This document shows, piece by piece, positions 29,259 to 35,128 of a stretch of DNA of 35,128 bases. The stretch spans positions 1 through 35,128 of the forward strand of contig DATAED010000295.1 in the NCBI GenBank assembly GCA_036258195.1, given 5' to 3'. The notes below the pieces were generated by a model. It saw only the letters and a list, made by a program, of their open reading frames with translations. It was not told where the DNA came from and ran no database searches. Each line of letters begins with the position of its first letter. The stretch's first letter is position 1. A program made the position numbers and the translations under genes. The stretch comes from JAKAIY01 sp036258195. Its GTDB lineage: Bacteria; Chloroflexota; Ktedonobacteria; Ktedonobacterales; JADMIN01.

Positions 29259-32240
29259 TCAGTTGTTGGCGTCGCGCGTCCACTCGGCGATGCGCTCGGC
29301 CAGGTCGGCGGCGCGCGCCTGGTACAGCTCGCATTGCGGCAGCGCGTCCAGAATGGTCTCGCCGTAGCCGCGCGTTTGCAGACGCTTGTCATAGAGCACG
29401 ATGGCGTTGCGGCGGCGATGGCTCCAGGCCAGGCCACCGAGCGCCTGGCGCAGCTTCAGCGCGGCCTGCGGGGTCATGAACTGCGCCTGCTGGTCGGGCC
29501 AGAGGCTGGCGCGCGCGGCCACCAGCGGATCGCTCTGCGGCGGGAACGGCGTGCGCGCGACCACGATGCAGGCAGGCGGGCGGTTGCGCTGCTCGGCGCC
29601 ATCCCAGAATGTTCCAGCGCCGAGCAGCACGGTGCGCGGCTGGTCGTTGAAGGATTGCCACAGTTGCCGTGCCGAGCCGTCGATGCCCTGCGCCAGCGCC
29701 AGAATGTCGTCGCGCTCCAGCGTGCGGCTGATGCCCAGCGCGGCGGCTCGCAGCGCAGCGTGCGAGGGGAAGAGCGCCACCACGTCGCCGTCCAGCGCGC
29801 GGGCCAGTGCCACGATCAGCGCCTCGAACTGCGCCTGATAGCTCTGCGCGGCTGGCTCTGGCGCGTCGGTCGGCAGACAGAGCAGTGTCTGGCCCGTGTA
29901 GTTGGGCGTCAGAGGCAGCGCGCGTGCGGAGTCAGGGAAGCCCAGCGTAGTGCGGATGTAGTCGACGTCGCCGCCGACCGAGAGCGACCAGCCCAGCGCC
30001 GCCATGCCGCGCCCCTCCGCCCAGAGCGGCGCCAGCGCGGCGCCCACCTGCACGGGCGCCGCCACCAACGTGAGCGCCTCGGCCAGCAGCGCCTCGCGCA
30101 TATCGAGCTGCTCGCCATCTTCGGCGGCGCGCTCCTCTGGCATGTCGCCGTTCGCGTCGCCAGCGGGCTCAGAGCTGTCGCCGCTGCTGCGAGGAGCGGC
30201 ACGGCGGTCGCGTCTGTGGGTGTCTGCGCCGACCTGCTGGCCTTGCTGCGGCTGGGGAGCTCGCAGCCAGCACGCCCACTGCTCGCCCGTCTCATCGAGT
30301 CGTCCGCTGATGACTTCGCCGCCACGCGCGCGCAGGTCGCGCAGGCGTCGCGCCAGACCCAGCAGATCGCCACGCGCGCCGAATGCCGCTGGAGAGTGCG
30401 CATCCTCGCTCACCTGGATTGCCCGCGCCGCTGCGTCGATGGCGCCACAGACCGCGCCGATGGCGTCGCTGAATTGCGCCCACTCGTGGGCCAGCGCCTG
30501 CCAGCCATGCGAGCCGCGCACAGTGGAATCGATGCGCAGCGAGCCGTTCTCGGCGACCATCTCGCGCCGCGCGCCACGCCCGCTGCGCTCCTGGCCCTCG
30601 TGCAGCAGCGCCCGCATCGCGCCAAACAGCGCGCCAGCCGCCTCGCGCGCCCGCGTGACCGCGCGATACCACTCCTCTGCCTGGCTCGCGCTCGCCACCG
30701 GAGCCAGTGACGCCGCGAATGGCAGCAAACCAGCATGCTCGCCCCCAACACGCGCCGTCTCCAGCGCATCGAGCGCGTTGAACAGGCGTGCGGCTTCCAG
30801 TGTGAAGGTGCGCTGGCGGCGCAGCTCGTCCTCGAACCGTCGCCCATCTAGCAGAATGGTTCGCTCGGCGAGCGGCGCCGATTGATCGTGGCCCGTCAGG
30901 CGCGCTGCCAGCGCCGCGTGCGTGGTGACGACCAGCGCAGCATCGTTCGCGCGCTGCGTCGCTCGCTGCACAAAGCAGTAGCCGCCCGCACGATAGGGAC
31001 ACTCCGCAAACGCCTCGGCAAACTCGTCGCCGCCACGCGCGCGCGCCCATGCCTCCGATTCACCGCCTGTCAGCGCCAGATCGGCGCGCTGCCCGCTGTG
31101 CGTCTCGCGCGCCCATATGGTCAGCTTAGCCAGCCCGCGTGTCACCTCATTCGAGAGCGCGGCGCCCAGGTCATCGCGCGCGACGCCCAGCCAGCGATGC
31201 AGGCACAGGTACCCGCTGCGTTCGTCCAGCTCGGCGATGGAGATGCGCTCTGGTTCAAGCTCGGCCTGGGCGATGGCGCGCGGCAGCAGCGAGCGGGCGA
31301 TGCGCTTCATCTCATCGCTGTCGCTGGCCGCCACCAGCGTCTGGCGTCCCGGCGCCACCCCGCGTGCGGCCTCCGCCAGCGCGGCGACCAGCGCGTCTTC
31401 TTTGCGCTCCAGCTCCAGCAGCAGCGCGCCGCCCTCGGCCATGAAGTCGCCCAGAGCGCCGCGTTCCTCGCCAGCATCGCCAGCGTCGGGAGCAGCCAGC
31501 GCAGCGGCGGGCGCGCTGGCGGCGGGCGCTGGCTCCAGGCCCACAGCCATCGTCAGCAGCGCTGGATGGATGCCCGCCTCCACGCGCCGTCCGGTGGGCG
31601 CGGCGGCCAGCAGGCTGGCGAATGGGCTGGACTTGATGGCCTCCTCGCGGGCGCGCGCCTCGCTGCGCAACAGATAGGCGGGCGACCAGCCGTTGGCGAC
31701 GGGCAGCGCGGCCAGCTCCTCGATGGTCGCGGTGTCCAGCGCGCTCAGCCGCTCCATCAGCGCCAGAAAGACGGCGCGCGCGAGATCGGCGTCGGCCAGC
31801 GCGCGATGATGGATGGAGCTGGGAACCTTGAGCGCATCCGCCACCGACGCCAGCGTGTAGCTGGGCAGATCGGGCAGCAGCATGGACGCCAGCTCATAGG
31901 TGTCGAGGAGCGGGTTGCGGCGCGCCAGCCCGGCGCGCCGCAGAAAGGCGGCGTCGAAGGCGACGCTGTGGCCGACCAGCGGCGCCGAGCCGATGAACGC
32001 GCGCAGCGGCCCCAGCAACGCGCTCAGCGGCGGCGCGTGGCGCAGATCGCTCGCTGTGATGCCCGTCAGCCGGTGGATGCGGTAGGGCAGTGCGGAGGTG
32101 ATGTTGACGAAGCTCTGAAAGGTGTCGAGGATGCGTGGCCCAGCGAACTTGACCGCGCCAATCTCGGTGATGGCGTCCTGGTCGGGGCGCAGGCCGGTCG
32201 TTTCGAGGTCGATGGCGATACGTACAGGCTCTGAGCGCAC
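29259..32240 (-). CDS. DnaQ-like 3'-5' exonuclease fused to a degenerate DinG-type helicase
   Basis: A 993-residue fusion. Residues 6-165 form an apparently active DEDDh exonuclease: DLETTG (D11, E13), GHSVAFD (D96) and HRALAD (H145, D150). The rest aligns in order with DinG/XPD-family helicases: YLCLHRW (346), a CPYRAGGYC segment (414-422), VVTTHAALAA, FPSHAAL, LLGAGTFWDG, RTPFPPQSDP and a C-terminal LPQ tail. The catalytic motifs are lost, however. No GxGxGK[ST] Walker A exists around 262-292, the DEAH site reads DGRR (465-468) and the arginine motif QGxGRLIR reads QALGGLAW. Only three of four Fe-S Cys positions are seen. The start is GTG 32240 with CGGAGC upstream; the frame is open to 32531 inside rdgB. 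It follows rdgB by 29 bases. Likely an exonuclease with a non-catalytic DNA-binding body. Confidence 0.88.
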   Translation of the reverse strand: MRSEPVRIAIDLETTGLRPDQDAITEIGAVKFAGPRILDTFQSFVNITSALPYRIHRLTGITASDLRHAPPLSALLGPLRAFIGSAPLVGHSVAFDAAFLRRAGLARRNPLLDTYELASMLLPDLPSYTLASVADALKVPSSIHHRALADADLARAVFLALMERLSALDTATIEELAALPVANGWSPAYLLRSEARAREEAIKSSPFASLLAAAPTGRRVEAGIHPALLTMAVGLEPAPAASAPAAALAAPDAGDAGEERGALGDFMAEGGALLLELERKEDALVAALAEAARGVAPGRQTLVAASDSDEMKRIARSLLPRAIAQAELEPERISIAELDERSGYLCLHRWLGVARDDLGAALSNEVTRGLAKLTIWARETHSGQRADLALTGGESEAWARARGGDEFAEAFAECPYRAGGYCFVQRATQRANDAALVVTTHAALAARLTGHDQSAPLAERTILLDGRRFEDELRRQRTFTLEAARLFNALDALETARVGGEHAGLLPFAASLAPVASASQAEEWYRAVTRAREAAGALFGAMRALLHEGQERSGRGARREMVAENGSLRIDSTVRGSHGWQALAHEWAQFSDAIGAVCGAIDAAARAIQVSEDAHSPAAFGARGDLLGLARRLRDLRARGGEVISGRLDETGEQWACWLRAPQPQQGQQVGADTHRRDRRAAPRSSGDSSEPAGDANGDMPEERAAEDGEQLDMREALLAEALTLVAAPVQVGAALAPLWAEGRGMAALGWSLSVGGDVDYIRTTLGFPDSARALPLTPNYTGQTLLCLPTDAPEPAAQSYQAQFEALIVALARALDGDVVALFPSHAALRAAALGISRTLERDDILALAQGIDGSARQLWQSFNDQPRTVLLGAGTFWDGAEQRNRPPACIVVARTPFPPQSDPLVAARASLWPDQQAQFMTPQAALKLRQALGGLAWSHRRRNAIVLYDKRLQTRGYGETILDALPQCELYQARAADLAERIAEWTRDANN

Positions 32241-32269
32241 TCGAAGCTCCGTTCTGTGCGTAGTGGTCG

Positions 32270-32893
32270 CTACCGCGACGCCTGATCGTCGTTCGCCAGC
32301 CGCTCCAGAAGCGGCAGCGCGGCCCGCGCCGCCAGCGCGCGATGGCTGATGGCGTGCTTCTCCGCGGCGGTCATCTGGCCAACGGTGCGCCCCTGCTCTG
32401 GCACGAAGAAGATGGGATCGTAGCCGAAGCCGCCGCTGCCCGCAGGCTCCCGCGCGATGCGCCCCTCGAAGACGCCCTCGGCCACGCCGATCAGCCCGCG
32501 CGGGGGCGGCGCAGCGATGGCGATGACGCACTGATAGCGTGCGCCGCGTCGCTCATCGGGCAGCCCGGCCAGCCGATCGACCAGCATACGGTTGCGCGTC
32601 TCGTAGGGAACCTCTGGGCCAGCCCAGCGGGCGGAGTTGACGCCCGGCGCGCCATCCAGCGCGTCGATCTCCAGCCCGGAGTCGTCGGCGAGCGTGAGCA
32701 GGCCAGTGATCTCGGCATAGGCGCGCGCTTTGATGACGGCGTTTTCCTCGAAGGTGACGCCGGTCTCTGGCACGTCTTGCCTCACGCCCAGCTCGGTCAG
32801 GCTGGTCAGGGTGAAGGAGACGCCCACGAGCAACTCGCGAAACTCCTCCACTTTATGCGGATTCGTCGTCGCGATCACCAGTCGCTGGGTCAT
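32270..32893 (-). CDS. rdgB: XTP/dITP diphosphatase (HAM1/RdgB family)
   Basis: House-cleaning enzyme that converts dITP, ITP and XTP to monophosphates, preventing their use in DNA and RNA. The 207-residue product has the family segments ATTNPHKVEEF (phosphate-binding), FEENAVIKA, ADDSGLEIDALDGAPGVNSARWAG (substrate and metal site), GFGYDPIFFVPE and SHRALAARA. The ATG at 32893 has GATGAGGCAGT upstream. It precedes the DnaQ-DinG fusion by 29 bases on the same strand, so both should be co-transcribed, a sensible pairing of nucleotide-pool and DNA upkeep. A promoter candidate lies upstream at 32951-32979. Confidence 0.96.
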   Translation of the reverse strand: MTQRLVIATTNPHKVEEFRELLVGVSFTLTSLTELGVRQDVPETGVTFEENAVIKARAYAEITGLLTLADDSGLEIDALDGAPGVNSARWAGPEVPYETRNRMLVDRLAGLPDERRGARYQCVIAIAAPPPRGLIGVAEGVFEGRIAREPAGSGGFGYDPIFFVPEQGRTVGQMTAAEKHAISHRALAARAALPLLERLANDDQASR

Positions 32894-32950
32894 ACTGCCT
32901 CATCGATCCAGAAATCGTCGCTGTGTGGCCGCGCTCGTGCGCGCCGCCCC

Positions 32951-32979
32951 ATTTTACCACTCGCGTCAGAGCGCGTCGA
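32951..32979 (-). promoter_or_regulatory. Promoter candidate for rdgB and the DnaQ-DinG gene
   Basis: On the minus strand TCGACG (32974-32979) and TAAAAT (32951-32956) are 17 bases apart, about 60 bases before the rdgB ATG. The -35 box overlaps the end of the upstream FAD oxidoreductase gene. The fit is moderate. Confidence 0.5.
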
Positions 32980-34435
32980 GACGCAGCGCCGGACGCAGCG
33001 CCCGGAGGTACAGGGCCGACTGCAGCGTCTCTCGCGGATCAACCTGCGCCTTGAGCGCGGCGAAGCGGGCAAAGCGCGCAGCAGGCAGCATGCGCGCGGT
33101 CTGCTCTGGGGTGAGCGTGCTGTCTTTGGCGAAATAGAGCCGCCCGCCGTAGTCTAGCGTCAGCTCGTTCAGCTCGCGCAGCAGCCGCAGCAGACCGGCC
33201 TCCCTCTGGCGCCGCACGGGGAAGTCGAGCGCCAGCGAATAGCCATCCACCAGATAGCTGAGCGTGAAGTCTTCGGCGGCGCGCTGGGCCTTCAGCACGC
33301 CCAGCGACGGCGTGTAGCCCGCCGCCTGCGACCGCGCCAGCAGCTCGCGAAACGCCTTCAGCGCCGCCGCCTGCGGGATGAACGCCTGATGCTGGATCAG
33401 CCCGCCGGGGCGATAGGTGTCGCGCCAGTTGGGAATGACATCCAGCGGGAAGTTGGCGGCGGGATAGGTCATGCGTCGCCAGTGATCCGCCCGCGCGAGC
33501 GAGCCGCGCGTCCACTGCGCGCGATTGGCCGCCCACACGCCCAGCGGCGTGGTCAGCGGGTGGGCCAGCGCCGGGATGAGACCGGCGGGCAGCGCTCGCA
33601 GCGCTCGCGCGGGTGGGCCGGGCCAGCGCTCCCAGGCCGCTCGCAGCGTCTCGGCGGCGTGCGCATCTTCACCTGGCTCCAGATCGCGCGAGGCGCCGAG
33701 CAGCCCGCGCCCCAGCGCCGCGCCCCGCGCGCTGGTATCGACCCAGCCGACCAGATCGCTGGCTGTGGACTTCGCCGCCTCGAAGGCGTCCAGCAGGGCG
33801 GCGAGTGAGCCGTGGGCGGTCTGCCGCTCGGCGACGAGACCCGACGCCACGCGCGCCGTTTGCAGCGTCATCTGCGTGATGGCGCCGAGCAGCCCCATCC
33901 CACCGATAGTCGCCGCGAAGAGGTCGGGATTCTCCTGGCGCGAGCAGGTCACGCGCTGGCCCGATGGCAGCGCCAGCTCAAAGGAGAGAATGTGATCGCC
34001 GAAGCAGCCGACCCGCCAGTTGTTCTTGCCGTGCACATTCGCGGCGGCGGCGCCTGCCATCGTCACGCCGCTGCGGCCCGGCGTCACTGCTGGCCGCCAG
34101 CCATCCGGCAGGATGCGCCGCCACAGCCGCTCGACGGTCACACCCGGCTCGACCGTCGCCACGCCCGTCGTCGCGTCCCACGCCAGAATGCCGTCGAGAG
34201 CGGTCGAATCGAGGGTCAGCGCGCCATCCAGCAGCGCAGCGTCGCCGTAGCTGTTGCCGCCCGCGCGCAGGCAGACCGTTCGCCCCTCGCGCGCGGCGGC
34301 GGCCAGCGCCTCAACCAGCTCATCCGCGCTTTGCGGGGTGACGACGGGCGCGTGGGCAACGTCGCGCAGCCCCCAGCCCGTCAGGTCGCGCTCCTGCGCC
34401 TGAAGCAGCAGGCGCCCAGTGCTTGCGCTCATCAT
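32966..34435 (-). CDS. FAD-linked oxidoreductase, DprE1-like (PCMH/VAO family)
   Basis: A 489-residue FAD-binding protein of the vanillyl-alcohol oxidase type. The flavin-binding half is clear: VCLRAGGNSYGDAALLDG (about residues 57-74), ATVEPGVTVERLW, TPGRSGVTMAGAAAANVHGKNN and GCFGDHILSFELALPSG. This wording, with VHGKN, is closest to DprE1 (decaprenylphosphoryl-ribose oxidase) and its relatives. The C-terminal half has LDFPVRRQREAGLLRLL and GGRLYFAKDSTLTPEQ, which also fit DprE1-like enzymes. No DprE2-like reductase is adjacent, so epimerisation of a polyprenyl-phosphate sugar is only a suggestion. The ATG at 34435 has GGAGCGATA upstream; a second ATG follows at once. The frame runs on to 34528 without a site. 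It is separated from rdgB by 72 bases. Confidence 0.85.
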   Translation of the reverse strand: MMSASTGRLLLQAQERDLTGWGLRDVAHAPVVTPQSADELVEALAAAAREGRTVCLRAGGNSYGDAALLDGALTLDSTALDGILAWDATTGVATVEPGVTVERLWRRILPDGWRPAVTPGRSGVTMAGAAAANVHGKNNWRVGCFGDHILSFELALPSGQRVTCSRQENPDLFAATIGGMGLLGAITQMTLQTARVASGLVAERQTAHGSLAALLDAFEAAKSTASDLVGWVDTSARGAALGRGLLGASRDLEPGEDAHAAETLRAAWERWPGPPARALRALPAGLIPALAHPLTTPLGVWAANRAQWTRGSLARADHWRRMTYPAANFPLDVIPNWRDTYRPGGLIQHQAFIPQAAALKAFRELLARSQAAGYTPSLGVLKAQRAAEDFTLSYLVDGYSLALDFPVRRQREAGLLRLLRELNELTLDYGGRLYFAKDSTLTPEQTARMLPAARFARFAALKAQVDPRETLQSALYLRALRPALRLDAL

Positions 34436-34495
34436 TATCGCTCCATCGTCGAGTCGGCGGTTCGCATCGATTGAAGACTGTGCCCTGCCTGGGGC

Positions 34496-34505
34496 AGTGT
34501 ACAGC
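34496..34505 (-). promoter_or_regulatory. Shared upstream motif, copy 1
   Basis: AGTGTACAGC about 60 bases upstream of the FAD oxidoreductase start. The same ten bases, preceded by TGCCTGG, occur at 35017-35026 upstream of the VOC gene. Read on the minus strand it contains TGTACACT, which could include a -10 box. Two small hairpins flank it (34481-34496 and 34504-34518). Confidence 0.4.
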
Positions 34506-34541
34506 ACAGCCCCTGTGCCTGCTCGCACAAACGCATCACAA

Positions 34542-34558
34542 ATCGCTGCTGCAGCGAT
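34542..34558 (-). terminator. Candidate terminator after the VOC gene
   Basis: A near-perfect palindrome ATCGCTGC-T-GCAGCGAT, best drawn as a 7-bp stem with a 3-base loop, located 34 bases past the VOC stop. On the minus strand it is followed by TTGTGATGCGTTTG, a weak T-rich tail. Confidence 0.45.
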
Positions 34559-34591
34559 GCGTTAATAGGAGGCCGATGCCGACTCTGCCTG

Positions 34592-34945
34592 CTATGCCAT
34601 CACCTCGACGGTGAAGCCACCGGGGGCCTTTACATAGAACGTCCAGGCGTGCGACCGCTGTGGCGGCGCCACGTCGAAGCCGTCGTCTTTGAGCCGCTGA
34701 TTGATGGCGTTCACGCGCTCCTCGCTTGGCTGGCCAAACCCGATGTGAAAAGTGCCGGGATAGCGGATCTCCTCGCCATGCGCGGCTTTCATCAGCGACA
34801 GTACCAGGCCGCTATCGTCAAAGAGGAAGGCCATGGCGTTGCTCATTCGCGCCCCTTCGCTCCGCCGCAGCTCGAAATACTTCTCCAGGAAGTCTGCCGC
34901 GGCTTGTACATCAGTGACCGTGAGATTCACATGGTTCAATCGCAT
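34592..34945 (-). CDS. VOC (glyoxalase/bleomycin resistance) superfamily protein
   Basis: A 117-residue single-unit vicinal oxygen chelate protein. The metal-ligand positions typical of the fold are visible: NHVNLTV near the start (His5), HIGFG in the middle (His) and FTVEVMA at the end (Glu), with FLFDDSGLVLSLMK forming a central strand. The superfamily covers glyoxalases, dioxygenases and antibiotic-binding proteins, and the sequence does not choose among them. The ATG at 34945 has GGAGG about ten bases upstream. It is the last gene in the window; the 183 bases beyond it show only the AGTGTACAGC motif. Confidence 0.88.
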   Translation of the reverse strand: MRLNHVNLTVTDVQAAADFLEKYFELRRSEGARMSNAMAFLFDDSGLVLSLMKAAHGEEIRYPGTFHIGFGQPSEERVNAINQRLKDDGFDVAPPQRSHAWTFYVKAPGGFTVEVMA

Positions 34946-35016
34946 GTCCGAAACGCCTCCACGTTACAACGGCGGGAGCACGTCGGAGATGAGCGCCCGC
35001 CAGGGACATGCCTGGA

Positions 35017-35026
35017 AGTGTACAGC
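35017..35026 (-). promoter_or_regulatory. Shared upstream motif, copy 2
   Basis: AGTGTACAGC about 75 bases upstream of the VOC start, preceded by TGCCTGGA. It matches the copy at 34496-34505. On the minus strand an AGGACA-like box lies about 18 bases before TACACT, so it could be part of a promoter. Confidence 0.4.
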
Positions 35027-35128
35027 GCAACCGCGCGCGATGTCCTGTGGGGCGGCAAAAACGCCATCGTCTGCCTGTGGATGGACTGATGCCAACAAGG
35101 CTCACAGGCGTATGCGCCACCACAGTGA

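Noticed and set aside
30882..32234. A 450-codon plus-strand open frame inside the DnaQ-DinG gene
   Set aside because: Arg/Gln/Ala-rich shadow with no recognisable domain, opposite a conserved exonuclease-helicase fusion.
32241..32531. N-terminal extension of the DnaQ-DinG frame
   Set aside because: The extra 97 residues are Arg/Ala-rich, overlap the end of rdgB and have no ribosome site, whereas GTG 32240 has CGGAGC upstream and starts just before DLETTG.

Overview
The window is a gene-dense, strongly GC-rich bacterial chromosome segment with 29 supported protein-coding genes. No rRNA, tRNA, CRISPR array, insertion sequence or phage gene was found. The gene families suggest a Chloroflexota bacterium, perhaps near Ktedonobacteria or Thermogemmatispora-like lineages. 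The clues are a Ser/Thr kinase fused to a PQQ-type propeller, a DUF951 protein, an endonuclease-type MutL, an F420/PPOX-class flavoprotein and a lipoprotein with a Thr/Pro-rich linker. This placement is inference from family knowledge; there is no rRNA to confirm it. Layout: (1) 1-2994, minus strand: a repair-flavoured operon of an alkyladenine DNA glycosylase, a PPOX-fold protein and mutL, with mutL cut by the window edge. (2) 3103-9351, plus strand: oligoendopeptidase F, nadD, DUF951, an MFS exporter, a GT9 glycosyltransferase and a lipoprotein. DUF951, MFS and GT9 overlap at their ends. (3) 9407-15223, minus strand: a second MFS transporter, an ECF-like sigma factor with a cysteine-rich C-terminal extension, an EEP-family nuclease/phosphatase, a PaaI-type thioesterase and a biotin carboxylase subunit. 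(4) 15545-24518, plus strand: a six-gene, mainly signalling run. It holds a kinase-PQQ propeller, a pseudokinase-PP2C phosphatase fusion, a J-domain-VWA fusion, an SDR, a double-domain KaiC-like ATPase and a receiver-only response regulator. (5) 24570-28964: a PRC/BON-domain protein, a small three-helix membrane protein, a short CysRS/MshC-like enzyme coupled to TatD, and a SnoaL-like protein. (6) 29259-34945, minus strand: rdgB with a DnaQ-DinG fusion whose helicase motifs are eroded, then a DprE1-like FAD oxidoreductase and a VOC protein. The most interesting unit is the 15.5-21.4 kb cassette. It combines an apparently active soluble kinase with a built-in beta-propeller, a PP2C phosphatase tethered to a dead kinase domain, and a VWA protein carrying an HPD-bearing J domain. 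Kinase/phosphatase/VWA groupings are known in bacterial signalling, but a pseudokinase-PP2C fusion beside a J-VWA fusion suggests a phosphorylation switch that recruits the DnaK chaperone; this is inference. Other strong observations are the exonuclease fused to an apparently ATPase-dead DinG body, the sigma factor with two likely four-cysteine metal sites, and the cysteine-activating enzyme with mixed CysRS and MshC features. Four copies of a palindromic GC-rich repeat lie in intergenic gaps, one acting as a likely bidirectional terminator.
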